NCBI GenBank assembly: GCA_963556255.1
Contig: OY744613.1
Coordinates: forward strand, 42,645,861 to 42,709,860
Length of the DNA: 64,000 bases
Source: Allolobophora icterica
Lineage: Eukaryota; Annelida; Clitellata; Crassiclitellata; Lumbricidae
Reading direction: 5' to 3'
Every line of letters starts with the position of its first letter. The stretch's first letter is position 1. The position numbers and the translations under genes were made by a program. Positions 32,549-41,829 of the stretch are shown piece after piece. The notes under the pieces are model-generated. The model had not been told where the DNA came from, did not search any database, and saw nothing but the letters and a program-made list of their open reading frames with translations.

Positions 32549-32557
32549 GTACTATCA

Positions 32558-33372
32558 CCAAGTAGGCTACTTCTCCGATTGCTGTCGAACAACAAAGCGT
32601 TGATCAATCGTAACGCTTCATTTATTGATGCGATCACTCGCAAGAGGGATAAGCATGACATAATCCAACTTCTATTTATCGTATTATTTCCTTAGATGCT
32701 TAAACGCCATTTTGAAAAAATATCAAGAGAAAATTCTTGTTTCCCGACAGCCATTGCTACACTGTTAGTTGTGAGTATTTCCGACTGTTTACTAAAACGA
32801 AAACACGAGGACAGCTGTATTTTTATACATTTATAGGTAATCCTGGGTTTTAGCGTCCGAAATTATTTACACTGCATGAGCGATGAAAACGTTTCACAGT
32901 TAAACTGAAACAAGAAGTTGGAAGATTGATGAAAATGTCAGTGAAACTAGAAGCCGGATGATCGATTAAAATATTACTTAATAAAAGTCAAACTAGAAGT
33001 TGGAATTGCGATGAAAATATATCGTTTTAGTGCCGATATTATTCCCGTGTATGACCGATGAAAACAGTTAATAGTAAAACTTGAACAAGAAGTTGGAAGA
33101 TTTATGAAAATATTCACGAAACTAGAAGCTGGATAATCGACTAAAATATAAATGAAACTAGAAGTTGGATGAACGATGATTATTTATTGTATTATTGTAT
33201 GTTGTATTAGAACGTTTCAATGAAAATAATTTCGGACGCTAAAACCCAGGATTACCGATTTATATTTCAAGGTCTATGTCACTGAATTTGTGTTCGTTTT
33301 CGCAAATCGGTGAATGTGACTTTGGTCACGTTTTCTGATGAGCTCTACCGCATGTAATCTTAGATTTTATAG
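32558..33372 (+). repeat. Duplicated upstream segment of a lost fourth ZNF copy
   Basis: Paralogous to 23,672-24,150 (CGCAAGAGGGATAAGCATGA, TTCGCAAATCGGTGAATGTG). It is interrupted by the fold-back element at 32,836-33,255. Confidence 0.65.
32836..33255. mobile_element. Fold-back element, GGTAATCCTGGG type
   Basis: 420 bp. Inverted ends GGTAATCCTGGGTTTTAGCG / CGCTAAAACCCAGGATTACC, flanked by CATTTATA / GATTTATA (8 bp with one mismatch). The interior is core units GAAACTAGAAGYTGGATGAT, CGATGAAAATAT. A third, diverged copy of the terminal motif (TTTTAGTGCCGATATTATT) sits in the centre. The intact target is visible in the paralog at 24,095. Confidence 0.8.
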
Positions 33373-33470
33373 CTTCCTTATGATTCTGCACAGCAGCACT
33401 GAGAATCGATCGATTTCACTCCTAGAGGAATTCACAGTCGGTCAAAAGAACGAGTGTTCAGTTCGACACA
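33373..33470 (+). pseudogene. Orphan 5' exon of a fourth ZNF copy
   Basis: Acceptor ttagattttatag, then MILHSSTENRSISLLEEF and TVGQKNECSVR, matching the exon at 25,113. At the position where copy 3 reads CCGACAAGTCAGAGG, this copy runs into a CA microsatellite, and the rest of the gene is absent. Confidence 0.7.
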
Positions 33471-33535
33471 CACACACACACACACACACACCTACACACA
33501 CACACACACGCACACACACACGCACACACACACAA
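33467..33535. repeat. (CA)n microsatellite
   Basis: About 65 bp of CA dinucleotides with a few T/G interruptions, starting inside the orphan exon. Confidence 0.95.
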
Positions 33536-33555
33536 TATATATGGTCATGTTTGTC

Positions 33556-33905
33556 TTTAGCGTCCGAAATTATTTCAATGTAGCATTCATTGAAACATTC
33601 TAATACAATAAATAATCATCGTTCATCCAACTTCTAGTTTCAGTTATATTTTAATCGATTATCCAGCTTCTAGTTTCGTGAATATTTTCATCAATCTTCC
33701 AACTTCTAGTTCGAGTTTTACTATAAAATGTTTTCATCGGTCATACACGGGAATAATATCGGCACTAAAACGATATATTTTCATCGCAATTCCAACTTCT
33801 AGTTTGACTTTAACTATGTAACATTTTAATCGATCATCCGGCTTCTAGTTTCATTGATATTTTCATCAATCTTCCAACTTCTTGTTTCAGTTTGACATCT
33901 TCGCC
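33556..33905. mobile_element. Second copy of the GGTAATCCTGGG-type fold-back, opposite orientation
   Basis: Reverse complement of 32,860-33,240 with few differences (shared CGGTCATACACGGGAATAAT). One end is intact in TTTAGCGTCCGAAATTATTT; the other is truncated near 33,900. With the first copy it forms a large inverted repeat with a roughly 300-bp loop holding the orphan exon. Confidence 0.8.
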
Positions 33906-34129
33906 AAATTGGTTTATCTAGAGAAAATTTGAGCAATTGCAGACAAGATGACAACGTAGGCTACTGAAATATGTTTACCAATTACTTGTCGTCAGCTTAT
34001 TGCTAAGGGTGTAACTTGACTTTACTGTCAAACAGATAACGTAATTGCTGCTTATGTGGACAAAGATCCAACTATTTTGCTGATTATCTTGATTGCACTA
34101 ATCTCTGTTGTGCGACGGGGTGGGCTATT

Positions 34130-34215
34130 GTGGCCGATGGTATAAATGTTAGAGTGCTGGGCATTTTAATCCATTGAGTACAGGTTCGATGCTGCTGTCG
34201 GACTTAAAACTTGTC
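34130..34215 (+). repeat. tRNA-like SINE head
   Basis: TGGCCGATGGTATAAATGTT (A-box side) and CAGGTTCGATGC (B-box side). Confidence 0.5.
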
Positions 34216-34504
34216 ATCTTGCTTCAGAATAAGATGCAATAAAGAGTAACAAAATTATGTCAACAATGATGACAATTCAATTAAAAGACTATTAGGAATA
34301 TCAGGAACCTGTCTCATTGTTACAACTCTTTTTACATTTTATCGTTATGATTCAGAAATATAATAAATTCATAAGTAAACTTGTTTACATATTTTCTGAA
34401 TTGCACAGAGTTGTCATGAATGGCTTTTGCTGCCAGTTCTCATTAAGTGGACGACGATGAAGTCGTATATTTCGACTCCACCAACTAAAACGCACGTTCC
34501 ACGA

Positions 34505-35000
34505 CTGCAGCATTCGTAGTAGTAGTAGTAGTTGTAGTAGTAGTATTAGTAGTAGTAGACTTTTTCATACCCTGGACAACGCAAGCTTCAAAGCACGATT
34601 GGTAAAAATTTGACTCTGAAAAGAAGATGCCGCAACCATTTATCACTGGCATAATCATCATCATCATCATCATCATCGTCGTCGTCTTCGTTGTCGTCGT
34701 CGTCATCATCATCATCATCATCATCATCATTGAAATCATCATCATCGTCTTTCTCGTCGTCGTCTCCCGCCACGTCGTCAGCCTCGTTGTCGTCATCATC
34801 ATCGTCGTCATCATCAACGGCGTCACCCACAACAACATTGTCATCGACATCGTCATTACCATCGTCATCATCATCGACATGATCATCATCATCATCGTCA
34901 TCAACAACAACAACTAAAATATCATCATCATTATCGACGTCAGCATAATTGTCATCATCATCATCATCAACAACAACAACAACATCCTCATTATCATCCT
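34505..35000. repeat. Compound trinucleotide microsatellite (AGT, ATC, GTC, AAC)
   Basis: (AGT)n at 34,508-34,560 and ATC/GTC/AAC runs at 34,655-35,000. Open frames across it are low-complexity artefacts. Confidence 0.9.
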
Positions 35001-35264
35001 ATTGCAGATGCTTATAAGCCTCAATGTTTTCATGTTCGCGCGCCATCTTTTCTCAGGCAGCTACTCTTCCATCGGTTTCTGTAAGTCTTGGTTGGGGTTC
35101 TTTCACTGCGTCAACAGCTTGGAAATTGCACAAGAGGTGCAAGAAACTTACATGTTGGTTGGGCATGAGCGATTTTGCTCCAATTATCTCTCACTTAATC
35201 TTTTTATTTTTATTACAGCTCAGACTTCTTTCTTCGTATACCTTTCAAATATAAAATCTCCGGA

Positions 35265-35555
35265 TACGGAAATTTCGCCCCCGGAAGAATCGCCCCCGGA
35301 AGATTCGCCCCCGACATTTCGCCCCCGGGAAGATTCGCCCCCGAGGAAGTTTCGCCTCCGGGATCCATGATGAAAATGTAACTAAGACTAGAAGCTGGCT
35401 TAGCGATGAAAATGTAACTAGAAGACTAGAAACTGGATCAATGATGAAAATGTAACTAAGACTAGAAGCTGGATCGACGGGGGCGAAACTTCCGGGGGGC
35501 GAAATGTCGGGGGCGAATCTTCCGGGGGCGAATCTTCCGGGGGCGAAAAGTCCTA
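35265..35555. mobile_element. Fold-back element, TTCGCCCCCGGAAGA type
   Basis: Left arm: repeated TTCGCCCCCGGAAGA words at 35,273-35,362. Right arm: their complement at 35,477-35,545. The loop consists of three core units (GATGAAAATGTAACTAAGAC, TAGAAGCTGG), the same core as in the other fold-back types. Target duplication not found. Confidence 0.75.
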
Positions 35556-35814
35556 GAACCAAAATCTCATCATGTCAACGCGTTCTCTCTTTGCTAGACC
35601 ATTAACTCGCTTAGCTCAGCAAAGTTTACGTGCTCTATTAATTTAAAAGAGCGAAGTTTCTTTGGCAGTTACCAACATCACACTATTGTCAAAAGAATTA
35701 AATTATTACACAATTTGACGAAAACAACTATTACGATGTTAATATTTATTAATACGACGCCGCTATTGATAATGATAATGGGTACGTTGTTGTTGTTGTT
35801 TTTGTTGTTGTTGA

Positions 35815-35945
35815 TGATGGCATCCAGGGGCGGAGACTTAGGGGGGCAGGAGGGGACGGTCCCCTCCGAAATTTGAGGTGGAGGGGACGGAGGTGCTTAT
35901 ATCCCCCCAATATTTGAATATTATCAGAAATATTTCATGAATATC
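35815..35945. mobile_element. hAT-like terminus
   Basis: CAGGGGCGGAGACTTAGGGG resembles hAT ends. A complementary end (AAAGTCTCCGCCTATG) lies at 37,420-37,436, but flanks do not match, so the two may be different insertions. Confidence 0.35.
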
Positions 35946-36064
35946 ATTATAAATTTCTACAGTATTTTCCACTCAGAAACAGTATAACAATAACACTAAT
36001 GAACTTTATATATTAAGCAGAAGATAGGCGCTGGACTCTGAACCTACGTGAATATTAGATATTC

Positions 36065-36550
36065 TATATACTGTACTAGCTGGTGAACCCGGCGTTGCCC
36101 GGGTTTCGGAGGTTTTGGCCGGGACACCATGGTAGCGGTCAAAACGGGGGACGCGAAGCTGCTTAACCTGGCGTATTGGGTGTTTCAATCCCTCTAGCGA
36201 ATAAGCAACAAAACACTGCTTAACCCGGCGTTGCCCGGGTTTAGTTCAGTGAAAGTTTCAATCCCTCTAACGAATCCGTACTGTAGCTGCTTAACCCGGC
36301 GGCGCCATCTGGCGAGTGAAAATAGGTTGAGTGTAAGTTTTTTTATCAGCTAAGAATGCATTGCCCGGGTAGGTTTTGGCCCGGGACACCATGGTAGCGG
36401 TGAAAACGGGGGACGCGAAGCCTCACACTGGGTGTGTCATGCCCACCCCGACACAGTAGTGAGGTTTCGAGTGAAAAGCTCGAAAACTGTAGAAATGCAT
36501 CCCGGTCAAACACGCTGTGACAGACAGATTCTTCTCTTTATTTATATAGA
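36065..36550. repeat. Dispersed repeat with CCCGGCGTTGCCCGGG palindromes
   Basis: ACCCGGCGTTGCCCGGG occurs twice, with related words. A segment GGGACACCATGGTAGCGGT is repeated at 36,121 and 36,387. It ends TTTATTTATATAGATATACT. This motif is common in invertebrate retroelement-related repeats; exact family not assigned. Confidence 0.55.
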
Positions 36551-37140
36551 TATACTATGCAGACGCAGACTGACTGAAAATATAGAGGCACAGCCAGAGG
36601 ATGAATCATCAGCACAGTGGATCTCCACAGCTAGAAGGATACAAGGCGAGAGAGAAGCCAAGCGGGTATTGGTTGAAAGACCGGAAGACGAATAATCAAA
36701 CAAGGAGAGAATAAAATGATGACCCAGCCTAATAAGAGAAAAATGAGAAAGGAGCTGGAAGAGAAGGAAGACGGAAGGCATTAAATTCAAAAACACTTAA
36801 TAATTGGAACTAGTCTGACTAATCTATAGGCTCAAAAATAATTTTTTCAACCTGTCCCCCCAAACCCAGCGGTGCAGGTTGTTGGTAACATGTAGAATAG
36901 GCCTATGTTTGTTAATACGCATTCAGTTTAGCAAGAAAAGTGTCAAAACATTGCCAAACGTAGATTGTCAAAGAGATCGATCATCGACGGTCGACAAACC
37001 ACGTGTACCATTCCTAGAACATTTCTGCTAGTGTTTCCTGTTCAGCAATGCAGGACCTTTTTGAGCAGTGAGGATAAGCTGATCCACTCTTATCAGCATA
37101 GACCAATTTTGCTAAGATGACAGCTTAAAATGCTACCATT
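36551..37140. other. No gene supported
   Basis: A purine-rich frame to 36,695 (ARRIQGEREAKRVLVE) may be a transposon scrap. The rest is featureless. Confidence 0.35.
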
Positions 37141-37456
37141 CATCATCATCATCAGTTCCTGACGCCAGCCATTTGGCGGCGATGGGTACGAATAAATGAT
37201 CTCCATTGTCTCGTGATTTGATTCCTGTCTTTCACCAGGTGAATACGCGGCCATGGCAAGAAAACGAAAATGCTACCATTACATGTACAGTGTGGAAATT
37301 CAAAAATTTTCCTTGTTGGGGAGGGGACATCCCCCTCCCCAAACCCCTCCCCCTGCTCGGCGCTCCGCGCCTCGTCGGTCGCCCTTCGGCCGACCAACCT
37401 GTACCCCCAAAACCCAGGCCAAAGTCTCCGCCTATGGTTGACGCTGATGATGATGA

Positions 37457-37465
37457 TAAAAACAC

Positions 37466-37531
<66 letters not shown>

Positions 37532-37565
37532 CATGATGATCATGATGCTAAAAAGCATGATGATG
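37457..37565. repeat. (GAT)n microsatellite
   Basis: About 25 ATG/GAT units with a few interruptions. Confidence 0.95.
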
Positions 37566-37569
37566 ACGA

Positions 37570-38375
37570 TGGTGGTGGTAGTGAGGGTGCTGTTAGATGT
37601 GCTACTTATAATGATGATACTGGTTGTGACGGATGTTGTAACCCACCTGGGACAGTTTGGTAAACCCTAATACAGCATCTAACACATCCACGAACTGATA
37701 GCATCAGGTCTGCAAAAACAACACAGCTGTCGATCTGTTATATTTAAATGGCCCCGTATAAGAAGTTGTTCACATCTTGAAGCTATTTAAAAGGATTAGA
37801 CCCGATATAAAGCCACAATAAAGTGCCAGTATTCTACAAGAAGGGGGAAAAGACCGGCGATTGATCTTTTAGCGTTTGGGTTATAAAGCGTATAGCGTGG
37901 GTTAGAACCTTCCGGAAGATGGTGACTGCGCGGAGACCTTTGGCAAGTCTTTCGCTCCCTTCTGTTTCACACCATCGATTTCATTTTAAACGATTCTGCG
38001 ATAGTCTAGGCTGTGAGGGCAGTGACAGTTAAATGCTATGACAAAGATCATGATAATGATAATGACAATGATCATGATAACATTCAACTTTGTTCATCCA
38101 GTTCCATTAATATAACGCATCTATAGCGTGCACCATGAGTTTCGGACACAATTTACCTTACATTCATTTCCTGGGAATGCGACAGAAATTATCGATCTCT
38201 TTTAGCACCTCTAACTAGTATTTCGGCACGGTCTTCTCTTCGTTCCAAATGGATGAGACAATAGATTGCTCAAGGGACATAGCACCGCTAGATATTGTTG
38301 ACTGCCTCCGGACATTTCTTTACTTCCTGAGAGAGCGCAGTTACATCGGGAAAATGCTATACAAATAATACTGCT
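37570..38375. other. No gene recognised
   Basis: Nothing supportable beyond short repeats. Confidence 0.4.
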
Positions 38376-38498
38376 AGCGCTAATATAACTGCTACTACTA
38401 CTACTACCACTACTATATATAGCTATTGTACTATTACAACTGCTACAGCAACTACTACTACCACCACCACAACCACTATTACATGTACTATTACTATA

Positions 38499-38545
<47 letters not shown>

Positions 38546-38735
38546 ACTACTACTATTACTAATACCACTACTACTCAGTGTGATTCTCCTTACAGATTTT
38601 ATTTTAGTTATAGTTACAGTTATAGTTAATGGTTTTTCATTTTAGTTATAGTAACAGTTATAGTTAGCATTATTTTTTAGTTATAGTTATAGTTCTAGTT
38701 ACTGAACTTTTATTTTAGTTAGTACACAGATTACA
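38376..38735. repeat. (ACT)n / TTAGTTATAG low-complexity tract
   Basis: ACT and GCT triplets to 38,575, then repeated TTTTAGTTATAGTTACAG words. Confidence 0.85.
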
Positions 38736-39126
38736 ACTGGCCCCAATGGCATTCATCAATTAATTATCTCAGAATATTTTAGGCAATTTTTTATCTCTCC
38801 CCTTGTCAACAACTGTCAAACATTCAAGGCCCTAACAAAATTATGTCAAAGAAAATTACCCAACCCCAGAAAATTTCTATGACTAACAAATGCAAGAAAC
38901 TGAAATTGTCGAGAAAACAAAATGTTGTTATACAGGTTTGAATTTTTTACTTAATGGCTACAGTAGGGCCTACATGTGGAATCACTGTCTGTCACAGATC
39001 TTTAATGGATTTTTTTCCATTCAAAAATACAATCTCGTTTTCTTTCAAATGTGTATTCAATTTGATTTTTATAAATGAACATTTCTAATTTGAACATGAA
39101 CATGATAACTTTTTTATAACATTCCT

Positions 39127-39400
<274 letters not shown>

Positions 39401-39779
39401 AATAGTAGTAGTAATAATGAATTATTATGACGCTAAATATTATTATTATTTATCGAGATCGAAGCGAGACTCCATGTCTCTTCCAACTTGTTACCACGAC
39501 AATCCCGCGATTCAAGGCGATCTATTAGGCCTACCATTATTACACACATACAAATGAACTTAAGTTAATAGTTATTGTATGCCATTCAGACAACTGTAAC
39601 CGAAATTGCTTGCCCACCGTTTCTGGTCTTCCGATCTTACTGATGTAGGCCTATTATATTTCTGGTCCTGATTTCGATTCTGGTGCTGCATTATAATGCT
39701 GCAGAAGTATTCTCACCAGTTTAGCTAATAATAATTATAAGGTAAGTTTAGATTAGAATTGTCTTCATGATGCAGGCAC

Positions 39780-39921
39780 CTGGACAAATGCGGTTTCCAC
39801 GTGGTTTGCGAGTGACGGCTGTGACGTCTGTGACGCCAAAATATTCTTCGTCACTTTTCACGAAGACTATCGCGCTAAGTAACAAAGCAAGACTCAGCAT
39901 CCATGTTCCAGCTGAAGCCAT
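39780..39921 (-). CDS. Possible first exon with signal peptide
   Basis: ATG at 39,921 opens a peptide with a typical signal sequence: MASAGTW, a Leu/Ala core (MLSLALLLSAIVFV), then KSDEEYFG as a plausible cleavage region, followed by VTDVTAVTRKPRGNRICPG. At 39,780 a donor-like CCAG|GTGCCT ends the exon in phase 1; reading through gives nine more residues and a stop at 39,748. No downstream exon was identified, so the mature protein is unknown. It may be the start of a secreted protein, or a chance hydrophobic frame. Confidence 0.35.
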
Positions 39922-40559
39922 TGTTCGATTCAGACGAGTTCCAGTGTCCAACTGTTCTTACAACGTTGCAGCAAAGTATTGCCAGCATCGTCTATAGCCT
40001 AGATGCAGAAGCGCGCATATTATCTTTAGACAAATTGTATATTTTGATAGGATGACGTTGTTATTCGTAGTAGATTTGTCACATGCGCTGATCAAGTCAA
40101 ACCTCGACTATACGTCACCGCGTTTTCAAAACAGAGGCATTTGTTATGTAGCTTTACTACCAGATTGTTCGTTTGGCAATCGATTGCTTGTACGTTTTCT
40201 TTCCACCTGGTTGTTCGAGGTTCAACTTCTGGCGTCGATTGCAGTTGTTTTCTTTGAACGTCATCTTGTTAGCCCTTATTTCGACGCATATGCTATGCAT
40301 TGTTACTGTTGGTTTTTAGACTAATGCGTTAGCAACAGAAAAATATGGCCTAGCTCAAGATTTCTGTTCCGTTAGCTATTCTTGTGCAACTAAGCTTACA
40401 AATAAATACGTCGATTGTAGGGCTACTTGCCACTGGGAAGAGGTGACGGATGGAAATCCACCACTACTTGTACTCTGGTAGTGCCAGTCTCAAGACTGGA
40501 GAAAGAAGGAGGGCGACGCTAATCATCTACGTCGTGAAATAGTTTCGAAAATAACCAAG

Positions 40560-40560
<1 letters not shown>

Positions 40561-40623
<63 letters not shown>

Positions 40624-40626
40624 GTG

Positions 40627-40657
<31 letters not shown>

Positions 40658-40755
40658 GACAGACAGACACAGACAGACAGAGAGATAGACAGACAGACAA
40701 ACAGACAGACAGAGTGTGAGTGAGTGTGAGTTAGTGAGTGAGTGAGTGAATTGAC
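40561..40755. repeat. (GT)n then (GACA)n microsatellites
   Basis: About 60 bp GT, followed by GACA/GAGA and GAGT tetranucleotides. Confidence 0.95.
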
Positions 40756-41039
40756 AAGGATGCATAAGAGAATGAAGAAGCTACAAATTCCCATTTCAAA
40801 ATAATCTAAGTAGGTCCTAGGCCTGTTGTTACTTCGAAGTAGTTATTGATCCGCACAAGACGTATTTACCTGTGAAAGCCGACTCAAAACGGTTAAACAT
40901 ATAGTTGAAAGAAGAGTTAACTTCCAACCTGACTCCGGCAAAAACACTCGGGTTAATAGTGAGGGCTAATCAATCAGTTGCATAGTTTGAAGGCGAAATT
41001 GTCATTGACGTTCTGCATTATTACAGTTCACTTAACCTC

Positions 41040-41210
41040 TGTTATTGTGAAAACGTTTGTCGTAAAAGTTGGAAAAAGTTTAACTACTTTTTTTAGTTTA
41101 GTTAACTGATTTACAAAATTAGTTGCCAACTTTAGTTAAACTATATTTTTTTAGTTGGAAAATAGTTTTAGTTTAACTAAAAAATAGTTTAGTGCCCATC
41201 ACTGGAAGTA
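41040..41210. repeat. TTAGTTTAACTA-rich tract with hAT-like end
   Basis: Imperfect TTAGTTAACT words ending TAGTGCCCATCACTGG, whose complement CCAGTGATGGGCAC resembles hAT termini. The other end was not located. Confidence 0.35.
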
Positions 41211-41540
41211 GATCTCGTGTGGAGGAATAATGTTGTATGACAGTAACGACACATGCAACACTTTGAATTTAAAATGTAAATGTACACGTTTTTATATAGC
41301 AACGGTATGGCCTCGACCTTGCTTACATATTTATACGTCAGTGTACTGATTTCGCTTTTTTGCTTGAAACATTGTTGTGATTTCATTTATCACACAATAA
41401 AGGAGTTGTACAGGGGAACTAAACTGCATTTCGAAGAAGTGATAGTCATGCAGAACAATCAAGAAAGTAGCCTAGTTATTGAATCAAATTAATTTAGAAA
41501 CTAATAGTTTACCTGATCCGCTTTCTCAAATTATCCATGT

Positions 41541-41810
41541 TTAAGGAAAAGAACTTATAACGAAATTCTCAAAAAGGTCAATAAACGTGTCTTCATTTGG
41601 AGTATCGCAGTGAAGACAACAGTGTTCCGCAAAGTCCTTTTCTATCTGAAACAATTCGTTGCAAATTCCACAGCCGTATTGTCTAATTAAAAAGTGACGT
41701 TCATCAACACAAACTCTTCGCTGATATCTAAAACGCCTTTTTTCGTTTGGACTGAACATTTCAGTCTTCGTACATGAGAGAATTGGCTCAGATTTCATGA
41801 TTGGCTCCAT
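41541..41810 (-). CDS. Stand-alone gene for the ZNF C-terminal module
   Basis: 89-residue frame from ATG 41,810. N-terminal part is basic and Ser-rich (MEPIMKSEPILSC, EKRRFRYQRRVCVDERHF). It then has the same module that ends ZNF copies 1-3: YGCGICNELFQIEKDFAEH, then a conserved HCD, DTFIDLFE and terminal FP. There are no tandem fingers. The frame is open upstream of the ATG through an acceptor-like gcttttcag at about 41,861, so it may be the last exon of a spliced gene. The module has one C2H2 pattern (C-x2-C-x12-H-x3-H) plus an acidic/aromatic tail. Function unknown; a protein-interaction role is an inference. Its 5' side touches the approximately 437-bp tandem array. Confidence 0.6.
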   Translation of the reverse strand: MEPIMKSEPILSCTKTEMFSPNEKRRFRYQRRVCVDERHFLIRQYGCGICNELFQIEKDFAEHCCLHCDTPNEDTFIDLFENFVISSFP

Positions 41811-41829
41811 TCTTTCATTAGAATTGTCA

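Noticed and set aside
34485..34917. Long Met/Asp/Ile/Ser-rich frames
   Set aside because: Translation of trinucleotide microsatellites.
36432..36695. Plus-strand frame ending VLVERPEDE
   Set aside because: Its first third is a dispersed repeat ending in TTTATTTATATAGAT; no domain seen.
40519..40794. Frames rich in Ser/Leu/Cys/Val and Thr/His
   Set aside because: Produced by GT and GACA microsatellites.
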